Assembly: GCF_000013885.1 (NCBI RefSeq)
Contig: NC_007964.1
Span: 1,970,001-2,034,000 of the forward strand
Origin: Nitrobacter hamburgensis X14
Lineage (GTDB): Bacteria; Pseudomonadota; Alphaproteobacteria; Rhizobiales; Xanthobacteraceae
DNA length: 64,000 nucleotides
Reading direction: 5' to 3'
The notes under the pieces are model-generated. The model ran no database searches. It had not been told where the DNA came from and was given only the letters and a program-made list of their open reading frames with translations. Below, piece by piece: positions 50,534 to 58,293 of this stretch. The position numbers and the translations under genes are program-made. Numbering within the stretch: position 1 is the first letter of the stretch; each line of letters starts with the position of its first letter.

Positions 50534-51505
50534 GTGTCCTCCGGTGAAGACGATCTGATTGCACGCTACTTTAAGCCGATCGCGGCCGATCCCGGCGCGC
50601 TGCGGCTCGCTGACGACGCGGCTGTTTTGAAAGGCGGCGGCGACGATCTCGTGGTCACGACCGATGCCATTGTCGAAGGTGTGCATTTCCTGAGCAACGA
50701 TCCGCCGGAAACGGTCGCGAAGAAGGCCTTACGGGTTAATCTCTCCGACCTTGCCGCCAAGGGAGCAACGCCTGCCGGATTCGTCCTGACGCTGGCATTG
50801 CGTGACGCCAACGAGAGATGGCTCGCGCCATTCGCGCGCGGGCTCGGCGACGACGCGGCGGCGTTTCATTGTCCGCTGCTTGGCGGCGACACCGTCTCGA
50901 CGCCGGGGCCGCTGATGATTTCCATCGCCGCTTTCGGCCGTGTTCCGCCCGGCGGAATGGTCATGCGCAGCCGCGCGGAGCCGGGCGATCGCATCGTCGT
51001 CTCAGGCACGATTGGCGATGCGGCGCTGGGGCTCGCCATTCTCAAGGGCAAGCTCATGGCCAGCGACGCTGCGGTCCGAGAGACGCTGCTCGGCCGCTAT
51101 CGGATTCCGCAGCCGCGTATCGGCCTCGCCGGCGCGTTGCGGAATTATTCACGTGCCGCGATGGACGTTTCCGATGGCCTGGCCGGCGATCTCGCAAAAC
51201 TGTGCGCGGCATCGGGCGTCTCGGCGGTGATCGATGCCGCGTCCGTTCCGTTGTCCGAGGCCGTGCGCGGACTGATGCAGCAGGGTCAGACGAGTCTTGC
51301 AACCGCGGTGAGCGGCGGCGACGATTACGAGATCTTGTGTACGATCCCGGAGGATCGCTTCGAGGCTTTCGCAGAGGCGGCGCGCGGCGTCGGCGTCGCA
51401 GTAACGTCGATCGGGGCGGTGGTCGCGGGCAAGACGGCGCCGAAATGGCTTAATGCGGAAGGCAAGGAGATCGCACTACCACGGCTTTCCTACAGTCATT
51501 TCTGA
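50534..51505 (+). CDS. thiL: Thiamine-monophosphate kinase
   Basis: 323 residues from a GTG at 50534. The ATP/Mg motifs of the PurM-like fold are present: LADDAAVLKGGGDDLVVTTD, LRVNLSDLAAKGATPAGFVL, AMDVSDGLAGDLAKLCAASG and SGGDDYEILCTIPE. Makes thiamine diphosphate. Six bases after... its stop codon, the CTAG shared by an IS5 element and a double-hairpin repeat begins (51508). Confidence 0.95.
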   Translation: MSSGEDDLIARYFKPIAADPGALRLADDAAVLKGGGDDLVVTTDAIVEGVHFLSNDPPETVAKKALRVNLSDLAAKGATPAGFVLTLALRDANERWLAPFARGLGDDAAAFHCPLLGGDTVSTPGPLMISIAAFGRVPPGGMVMRSRAEPGDRIVVSGTIGDAALGLAILKGKLMASDAAVRETLLGRYRIPQPRIGLAGALRNYSRAAMDVSDGLAGDLAKLCAASGVSAVIDAASVPLSEAVRGLMQQGQTSLATAVSGGDDYEILCTIPEDRFEAFAEAARGVGVAVTSIGAVVAGKTAPKWLNAEGKEIALPRLSYSHF

Positions 51506-51507
51506 AC

Positions 51508-52817
51508 CTAGCAGGCTGTTGAAGAAGTCTCTGGCGCAGCGGTTCTGGGCATGATTCTCTTGATGCGGATGCGTCGAGGGGGGAGCGATGCGGGGAAGCG
51601 ACGAACGGTCAGGCTCGCTGTTCAGCTATGTGGACTTGGAGGCTCGGATTCGCTCCGACCATCCGCTGCGAACGATCCGACAGATCGCGAACGCGGCGTT
51701 GAATGATCTGTCGAGGGACTTTGACAAGCTCTACACGGCGTTCGGCCGTCCCTCGATCGCACCGGAGAAGCTGCTTCGGGCAATGCTGCTGCAGGCATTC
51801 TACGGGATCCGCTCGGAACGGCAGTTGATGGAGCGGCTGGAGTTCGACCTGCTGTTGCGCTGGTTCGTGGGCTTGGGCGTGGACGACCCGGTGTGGGACC
51901 ACTCGACCTTCTCGAAGAACCGCGACCGATTGCTTGAAGGTGAGATCGCCGCGAAGTTCTTGAACGCGCTGATGGGGCAGCACCAGGTCAAGCGGCTGTT
52001 ATCAAGCGAGCATTTTTCGGTCGACGGCACGCTGATCGAGGCGTGGGCATCGATCAAGAGCTTCCGGCGCAAGGACGGCGGTGACCAGGACAGTGATGGA
52101 CCGGGACGCAACGCCGAGCGCAGTTTCCACAACGAGAAGCGCTGCAACGAGACGCATCAGAGCACGACCGATCCCGAGGCACGGCTCTATAAGAAGGGCG
52201 GCGGCCAGCCGGCGAAGCTTTGCTACATCGGCCATGCCCTGATGGAGAACCGCAACGGACTGGCGGTGCTGGGTGGCGTGAGCCGGGCGACCGGAACGGC
52301 GGAGCGGGATCAGGCGTTGGCGCTGATCGACTGCCACCGCGGCCAAAGCGAGCGGCGGATCACGCTGGGCGCCGACAAGGCCTATGACGTCACCGCATTC
52401 GTCGAGGACTTAAGACGGCGTTCGGTCACGCCGCACATCGCCATCGACGGGCATTTGAGCAAGACCGGAAAGCCGCGCAAGACCGCGATCGACCAGAGGA
52501 CTCTCCGTCATGCCGGATATGCCGTCAGCCAACGCTGTCGCAAGCGCATCGAGGAGGTGTTCGGCTGGATCAAGGCCTCCGCCGGACTTGCCAAGATCAA
52601 GCTGCGAGGCCGCGACCGCGTCAACGCCACCTTCACCCTGGCGCTGGCGGCCTACAACCTGATCCGCTTGCCCAAACTCCTGGCAGCCGCCGCGTGAAAC
52701 ACAAGTCGTGCACCGTCAAGATGCTCGATCAGGACCCTGATGGTGGCGCCGCCCGCAGATCACGCTGACTCCATTCCATATCCGTCTCCGTGGGAAACTT
52801 CTTCAACAGCCTGCTAG
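51508..52817. mobile_element. Complete IS5-family insertion sequence, 1302 bp plus CTAG duplication
   Basis: The element runs from 51512 to 52813. Its ends are inverted: CAGGCTGTTGAAGAAGT at the left and the same 17 bases on the other strand at the right, then CTCTGG/TTCCCA diverge. It is flanked by CTAG on both sides (51508-51511 and 52814-52817), a 4-base target duplication expected for IS5-type elements. One transposase gene fills it. The right CTAG is also the first base quartet of a double-hairpin repeat. Confidence 0.95.
51588..52697 (+). CDS. IS5-family transposase, intact
   Basis: 369 residues. DDE transposase: an N-terminal DUF772-type region (LEARIRSDHPLRTIRQI, LLRAMLLQAFYGIRSERQL), the first Asp in HFSVDGTLIEAWAS, the second in TLGADKAYD and the Glu region in KRIEEVFGWIKASAGLAKI. 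A central variable segment is rich in charged residues. No stop or frameshift, so it may be active. ATG 51588 is preceded by GGGGGGAGCG. Confidence 0.95.
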   Translation: MRGSDERSGSLFSYVDLEARIRSDHPLRTIRQIANAALNDLSRDFDKLYTAFGRPSIAPEKLLRAMLLQAFYGIRSERQLMERLEFDLLLRWFVGLGVDDPVWDHSTFSKNRDRLLEGEIAAKFLNALMGQHQVKRLLSSEHFSVDGTLIEAWASIKSFRRKDGGDQDSDGPGRNAERSFHNEKRCNETHQSTTDPEARLYKKGGGQPAKLCYIGHALMENRNGLAVLGGVSRATGTAERDQALALIDCHRGQSERRITLGADKAYDVTAFVEDLRRRSVTPHIAIDGHLSKTGKPRKTAIDQRTLRHAGYAVSQRCRKRIEEVFGWIKASAGLAKIKLRGRDRVNATFTLALAAYNLIRLPKLLAAAA

Positions 52818-52920
52818 AGCCTTTTCGCTTCTGATGAAATCAGAAGCGAGGCTCTATGATTTTGATTTGACGCGTTTTCTTGACGCGAACCGGTACCCAC
52901 TTCGCTCGAAAACGCTCTAG
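52814..52920. repeat. Double-hairpin repeat, copy B (undisturbed)
   Basis: 107 bases, from CTAGAGCC to CGCTCTAG. Hairpin 1: TAGAGCC..CGCTTCTGA / TCAGAAGCG..GGCTCTA. Hairpin 2: GACGCGTTTTC..GCGAACCGGTACC / CTTCGCTCGAAAACGC. Before the IS insertion the element would have started 3 bases after the thiL stop codon. Same family as 8164-8293 and 60783-60887. Confidence 0.88.
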
Positions 52921-52943
52921 CTAGCTTCGTCCGGCCGCACAAG

Positions 52944-52970
52944 AAAACGCCCGGCCAGGCCGGGCGTTTT
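52944..52970. terminator. Bidirectional terminator between thiL/IS and rne
   Basis: AAAACGCCCGG and CCGGGCGTTTT make an 11-bp stem around CCAGG. It has A and T tails on the proper sides, so it can end transcription in both directions: from thiL and from rne, whose stop codon is 21 bases away. Confidence 0.85.
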
Positions 52971-52990
52971 GGCATTCGAGTGAGACCTGT

Positions 52991-55900
52991 TCAGGTGCCG
53001 CTGCCGAACCGACGCGACCACCACCCCGCACGGCGCGGCCGACCTTCGTCCGATGCTTCTGCAGGCTGTTGCGGCTCAGGCGCCGATGGTTCCGGCTGGC
53101 TTTGAGCGACGGGTGCTACCGGCGGCGCCTCTGCCGAGGCGAAGCTCACCTTCTCGCGCACCGTCGAGCGGCGGCGAACGGCTTTTTCGGATTCCGAGAT
53201 GGCTTCATCCCTGGCCTCAACCGGAGGGCTTGTCATTTCCGGCTGCGTCGCGGTGTGTTGCGGCTGAGTTTCGACGTCGGGCGAGCCGGCCTGCGGTTCA
53301 GGGGCGATCGGTACCGAATCGAAGTCCGCGACGGCTTCGACGACCTCAGGCGCTGAGGGAGGGCCGAGTTCGTCGGAAATCGAGCCGACAAGTCCGGCGT
53401 CAGCGCTACCGCGACGCCGACGACCGCCACGACGTCCACGACGACGTGGGCGCGATTCTCCGTCCGGAGACTGATCGGCCTGCGCTTCGCCGTCCTGACC
53501 TCCGGCACCCTGAACTCCGGCGTCATCTCCGTCATTTTCGACGTCGCCGGTCATAAAGCGTGCCGCGGCGAAATCGGCCGCGATCTGGACACTGTCTGAG
53601 CCTTCGTCGCCGTGCGCGGCCTGGTCGTCGCGGGCTTCTCCGGAACGTTCACGCCGGGGCCGGCGGCGCCTGCGCTTACGGCCATCGCCCTCGGCTTCGC
53701 CACCCGCTTGTTCATCGGGGCGGCTCTCGGTATCGCCGGTCTCGATCTCGACTTCGATATCGAGTGGCTGCTCATCCTCGTGGGCCTCTTCGGCCTGCGG
53801 TGGGGATGCGGCCAGTTGTGCGGCCAGCAGCGCTTTCGCCGCCTCCAGCGTATGCACCTGCTCGCCGCGATCAATGATGAAGGATTGCTGGCCGGTGATC
53901 GAGGGATCGGAGACCACGGAAAGACCGACCTTGAAGCTGTGTTCGAGGTCGCGCAGATGGCCGCGTTTTTGATTGAGCACATACAACGCAACGTTAGTGC
54001 GTGTCCGCACGACAAGGTCGTGCGTCGCGCCTTTCATCAGAACTTCCTCGAGGCTTCGCAGCAACTGCAACGCCACCGATGGAACCGAGCGGACGTGGCC
54101 GCTGCCGCCGCAATGCTGGCAGGGCTCCGTCGAGCTTTCCAGCATGCTGGCGCGAATGCGCTGGCGCGACATTTCCAGAAGACCGAAGTGCGAGATGCGT
54201 CCGACCTGGATGCGCGCGCGGTCGTGGCGCAGGCAGTCGCTGAGCTTGCGCTCCACCGCGCGGTTGCTGCGCTTCTCGTCCATGTCGATGAAGTCGATGA
54301 CGATCAGGCCGGCGAGATCGCGCAATCGCAACTGTCGAGAGACCTCCTCGGCGGCCTCGAGATTGGTCTTGAGCGCCGTATCCTTGATGTGATGTTCGCG
54401 GGTCGAACGGCCCGAGTTGACATCGATCGACACCAGCGCTTCGGTTTGGTTGATGACGATGTATCCGCCGGAGCGAAGCTGCACCGTCGGCGAGAACATC
54501 GCATCGAGCTGGCTTTCGACGCCCATGCGCGAGAACAACGGCTGGCAGTCGCGATACTGCTTCACCGCGCGGACGTTGGTTGGCATCAGCATCTTCATGA
54601 AATCGCGCGCCTCCTGATAACCGCCTTCACCGGCCACCTGGATTTCGTCGATTTCCTTGTTGTAGAGATCGCGCAGAGAGCGCTTGATCAGCGAGCCTTC
54701 CTCGTAGACGAGTGTCGGGGCCTGCGACTGCAGGGTCATGTCGCGCACGGTTTCCCACATGCGGATCAGATACTCGAAGTCGCGCTTGATCTCCGGCTTG
54801 GTGCGCGAAGCGCCGGCGGTGCGCAGGATGACTCCCATGCCCTCGGGCACGTCGAGGTCCTGCACCACGTCCTTCAGCCGCGAACGGTCCTGCGCCGAGG
54901 TGATCTTGCGGCTGATGCCACCGCCGCGCGCGGTATTGGGCATGAGCACGGCATAGCGGCCGGCCAGCGACAGGTAGGTCGTCAGCGCCGCGCCCTTGTT
55001 GCCGCGCTCCTCCTTGACCACCTGCACCAGCATCACCTGGCGGCGTTTGATGACTTCCTGAATTTTGTACTGACGGCGTGGCCGGTAGGCGCGCTCGGGT
55101 ACTTCCTCCAGCGCATCGTCACCGCCGACGGATTCGACCTGCTCGTCTTCCTCGGCGTCATCGTCATCCTCGGCGTGGGCCTCCTCGTCATGGAATTCGA
55201 CCTCATGAGGCTGGCCGTTGTGGTCGTTGTGGTCGCCCGACTCATGATCGTGTGCCTCATCGTGCGCTTCGAGAGCATGATCCGCATCGGGGGAGATGGC
55301 CGGTTCGACATGATCGTCATCGGCATGGGCGGGCGGCTCGAAGCCGGTCGCGTGATCCGATGCTGCCACGACCGGGGCTTCGGCGGCGTCATCATGCGTC
55401 TCGTCGCGATGCTCGCTGACGACATCATCCGGGTCTTGATCTGGGTTTTGCGCGAAAGCGATGTCGTGCGACCCGTGTGGGTGGTCGGCGTCGATGTCGT
55501 GATGATCGGAGCCGTACGGCTGGCTGTGCCCAATGTCGTCGTTGTGCGCATGCTCGTGCGGGTGATCGTGGTCCGCGTCATCGTCGTGGGGATGATCGAA
55601 TTCGTGGGGATGATCGTGATCCGCGTCATCCTCGTGGGGATGATCATCGTGAGCCGGACTGAACGGCGACGCGTCTGCTCCTGCATCCTGCTGGGCCGCA
55701 TCCTCGACAATGGCGCTTTGCACGCGTTCGCCGTGATCGCGTCGACGCGAGTTGCGATGCCGCGAACGGCGGCGGCTGGAGCGATCTTCCGACTCTTCCT
55801 CCGCCTCGCGGTGCGCGCGCTCGTCGGCTTCGATCAGCGCCTCACGGTCGGCGACCGGAATTTGATAGTAGTCAGGATGGATTTCGCTGAACGCAAGGAA

Positions 55901-56110
55901 ACCGTGCCGGTTTCCGCCGTATTCGATAAATGCGGCTTGCAGCGAAGGCTCGACGCGGGTGACCTTGGCCAGATAGATGTTGCCGCGCAGTTGTTTGCGC
56001 TGGGCAGATTCGAAATCAAATTCCTCGACGCGGTTGCCGCGGACCACGACGACCCGGGTCTCCTCCGGGTGGGTGGCGTCGATCAACATTTTGTTGGGCT
56101 TGTTGGACAT
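52991..56110 (-). CDS. rne: Ribonuclease E with a large His/Asp-rich insert in its S1 domain
   Basis: 1039 residues from the ATG at 56110. Core endoribonuclease of mRNA decay and rRNA processing. The S1 domain opens at residues 38-75 (LRGNIYLAKVTRVEPSLQAA) and resumes only near 345 (RRQVMLVQVVKEERGNKGAA). The insert between is acidic, with repeated DHDHPHE and DDAD units. The catalytic DNase-I-like part has LIVIDFIDMDEKRSNRAVER, and the zinc link is CQHCGGSGHV. The C-terminal 300 residues are disordered, with Arg-rich blocks (RRRRRPRRERSG, RRGRRGGRRRRG) for RNA and partner binding. Single gene, convergent with thiL/IS. Confidence 0.95.
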   Translation of the reverse strand: MSNKPNKMLIDATHPEETRVVVVRGNRVEEFDFESAQRKQLRGNIYLAKVTRVEPSLQAAFIEYGGNRHGFLAFSEIHPDYYQIPVADREALIEADERAHREAEEESEDRSSRRRSRHRNSRRRDHGERVQSAIVEDAAQQDAGADASPFSPAHDDHPHEDDADHDHPHEFDHPHDDDADHDHPHEHAHNDDIGHSQPYGSDHHDIDADHPHGSHDIAFAQNPDQDPDDVVSEHRDETHDDAAEAPVVAASDHATGFEPPAHADDDHVEPAISPDADHALEAHDEAHDHESGDHNDHNGQPHEVEFHDEEAHAEDDDDAEEDEQVESVGGDDALEEVPERAYRPRRQYKIQEVIKRRQVMLVQVVKEERGNKGAALTTYLSLAGRYAVLMPNTARGGGISRKITSAQDRSRLKDVVQDLDVPEGMGVILRTAGASRTKPEIKRDFEYLIRMWETVRDMTLQSQAPTLVYEEGSLIKRSLRDLYNKEIDEIQVAGEGGYQEARDFMKMLMPTNVRAVKQYRDCQPLFSRMGVESQLDAMFSPTVQLRSGGYIVINQTEALVSIDVNSGRSTREHHIKDTALKTNLEAAEEVSRQLRLRDLAGLIVIDFIDMDEKRSNRAVERKLSDCLRHDRARIQVGRISHFGLLEMSRQRIRASMLESSTEPCQHCGGSGHVRSVPSVALQLLRSLEEVLMKGATHDLVVRTRTNVALYVLNQKRGHLRDLEHSFKVGLSVVSDPSITGQQSFIIDRGEQVHTLEAAKALLAAQLAASPPQAEEAHEDEQPLDIEVEIETGDTESRPDEQAGGEAEGDGRKRRRRRPRRERSGEARDDQAAHGDEGSDSVQIAADFAAARFMTGDVENDGDDAGVQGAGGQDGEAQADQSPDGESRPRRRGRRGGRRRRGSADAGLVGSISDELGPPSAPEVVEAVADFDSVPIAPEPQAGSPDVETQPQHTATQPEMTSPPVEARDEAISESEKAVRRRSTVREKVSFASAEAPPVAPVAQSQPEPSAPEPQQPAEASDEGRPRRAGWWSRRFGSGT

Positions 56111-56819
56111 TTTGGGGCTCTTGGCGGCGGAGGGCGCATGGCACGGCGCGCGCGTTTCGCGCGGCCGGGTGACGCAACGGTCCACCTGATTCGGGGGTGA
56201 GGGGAAGGCTGCGACGCGATCCGGGGCGCCGTACCGACCATGCTCCCGGCGCGGCGCGACGCGCAAAGTTCTCACTTCGCGTCGACGCGGTCTTTGCGGG
56301 GATATTGGCCGGCTTTTCAGTTTGGCGCATCAGGCGTCTGCCCGTCTGAACAGGTTGGCGGCAAAAGTACCGCCATGTATAGCGCTGCCGGACCGACGCG
56401 GCGCCAAAGCGCCTGTCGGCTGTCGTACCTCGTGGCCGCAGGGCCGAGACAATCGGTCATGACCTTTCTGAAGCCATCCCGGGCGTAAAATCGTGACCTG
56501 AGACCGGACGCCCCTCGAGCTTGAAACTGCCGCTCCAAATCGACCGCGCGACGCGCTGGCTGTGGAGGGTCAGGAAACGCCGGAACTTCTAACAACTTGA
56601 AGCCCTAACGCTGCACCGGGAGGCTGAACGCGACACAACCGGGAGTTTAACCGTCAGCAACAGCTTACATACGTGGATTGCTTGCCGCTTGCAAGGGACA
56701 GCGTCGCAGGCCGGCAACACCGCCAGTATTTTTTGTCATCGGCCGATTAAGGGCCGATTAACCCTGCGGACCTATTGCGGTAAATTGCGGTGATTTGGGC
56801 AGCTCGGAGGCAGGGTTCG
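56111..56819. promoter_or_regulatory. 709-bp divergent region between rne and the amidase gene
   Basis: No coding frame is supported. It should contain the long 5' leader of rne, through which RNase E is known in other bacteria to limit its own mRNA, and the promoter of the amidase gene. Near 56741-56763 GGCCGATTAA occurs twice in tandem. No motif can be assigned by eye. Confidence 0.45.
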
Positions 56820-58088
56820 TTGGCGAACCGCGCAAACCTAGGGATCGTCTGGCTATGCGTCATGGCGATATTTGTTCCCGGCGCAGCATCGCTTGCCGCG
56901 GGGAGCGAGCCTGTTCGCCCGGAGGTGGCGGGTGACTTCCCGGTCGCCTCAGAGGCCCGGCTCGCAGGCGACGTGAAACAGACCCGCTTCATTCTCGATC
57001 TCGACAAGAAGATCGACATCCACGCCTTCCTGCTGGCGGATCCTTACCGGGCCGTCATCGATATCCCCCAGGTCAGTTTCCGCCTTGCGCCCGACGCCGG
57101 CGGTGCCGGACGCGGCCTCATCAAGGCGTTCCGCTACGGGCTGGTGATGCCGGGCGGATCGCGGATCGTGTTCGATCTTGCGGGTCCCGCGAAAATCGAA
57201 AAGGCCTATGTGCTCGATGCGGCGAACGGGCAGCCGCCCCGCCTGGTGGTCGAACTGGAGGCGGTCGACCGTGCTGCATTCAATCGCCTGTTGGCCGCTT
57301 CGAGCAGCTCGGAACAGCCGAAAGGCACTGATTCCCCGACTCCCGTCGCCGATGCGACCGGGCCCGCCGCGCCGCCGGACGGGCGACCCGTGGTCGTTAT
57401 CGATCCCGGCCATGGCGGAATCGATAACGGAACCCAGGCCTCAACGGGAGAGACGGAAAAGGATCTGGTGCTAGCTTTCGCCGTGGCTTTGCGCGACCGC
57501 ATCGAGCAGGACGGCAAATACCGCGTTGTCATGACGCGAACGGACGACACCTTCATCCCGCTGGCCGAGCGCGTGCGCGTTGCCCGAAACAACGGTGCCG
57601 CGCTGTTCGTGTCGATCCATGCGGACGCCCTGCCGCGCCGCGAGGGCGATGCCCGGGGCGCGACGATCTACACGCTGTCGGACAAGGCATCGGACGCCGA
57701 GGCAGAGCGGCTGGCAGAGGCCGAAAACAAGGCGGACGCGATCGGAGGTGTCAACCTGACCGAAGAGCCGACCGACGTCGCCGATATTCTGATCGACCTC
57801 GCGCAGCGGGAAACACGCACGTTTTCAAACCGTTTTGCCAGGCTATTGATGAGTGAGATGAAAAATTCCGCGCGGATGCACAAGCACCCGCTGAAGTCGG
57901 CCGGGTTCAAGGTGCTGAAGGCGCCCGATGTGCCATCGGTATTAGTCGAACTCGGTTACGTTTCGAACAAGGCAGACCTCCACCAGCTGACATCGGAAAG
58001 CTGGCGCTCCAAGACGGTCCGTTCGGTCGCGAAGGCCGTTGAGGCGTTCCTTGCGAAAAGAGTGGTGTCGGCCGCGCCAGCGGACTGA
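56820..58088 (+). CDS. N-acetylmuramoyl-L-alanine amidase with AMIN domain (AmiC type)
   Basis: About 422 residues from a TTG at 56820, which has GGAGG 10 bases upstream; a GTG at 56790 would add ten residues but has no such site. A signal peptide ends near SLAAGSE. The AMIN domain (about 40-140) directs the enzyme to the septum. The Amidase_3 domain (about 185-415) has the zinc ligands in VVIDPGHGGIDNG, STGETEKDL and SIHADALPR, and the catalytic Glu in VLVELGYVSNKADLH. Cleaves septal peptidoglycan. Upstream of PBP1A; the NlpD-like protein at 25726 is its likely activator. Confidence 0.93.
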   Translation: MANRANLGIVWLCVMAIFVPGAASLAAGSEPVRPEVAGDFPVASEARLAGDVKQTRFILDLDKKIDIHAFLLADPYRAVIDIPQVSFRLAPDAGGAGRGLIKAFRYGLVMPGGSRIVFDLAGPAKIEKAYVLDAANGQPPRLVVELEAVDRAAFNRLLAASSSSEQPKGTDSPTPVADATGPAAPPDGRPVVVIDPGHGGIDNGTQASTGETEKDLVLAFAVALRDRIEQDGKYRVVMTRTDDTFIPLAERVRVARNNGAALFVSIHADALPRREGDARGATIYTLSDKASDAEAERLAEAENKADAIGGVNLTEEPTDVADILIDLAQRETRTFSNRFARLLMSEMKNSARMHKHPLKSAGFKVLKAPDVPSVLVELGYVSNKADLHQLTSESWRSKTVRSVAKAVEAFLAKRVVSAAPAD

Positions 58089-58293
58089 AAAGGGTTGCCT
58101 CAAGGGTGGAAGCCCTAGTTTGGCCACAGCAGCCGCCGTATAGAAAAGTTGTCGCAAGTTCGCAGAATCGGCCAGAACCGGAGTGCCTGTCCGGCGGATG
58201 CTCCGACGAACGAAATGCATCGACCGACGATGAAGACCCCGCGGACGCGCCGTCATGTCGCCAGGCCGCCGGCAACGAAACGGACATTCGATA

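Noticed and set aside
53612..56200. 862-codon open frame on the plus strand
   Set aside because: Antisense of RNase E; its valine- and arginine-rich repeats only mirror the His/Asp repeats.
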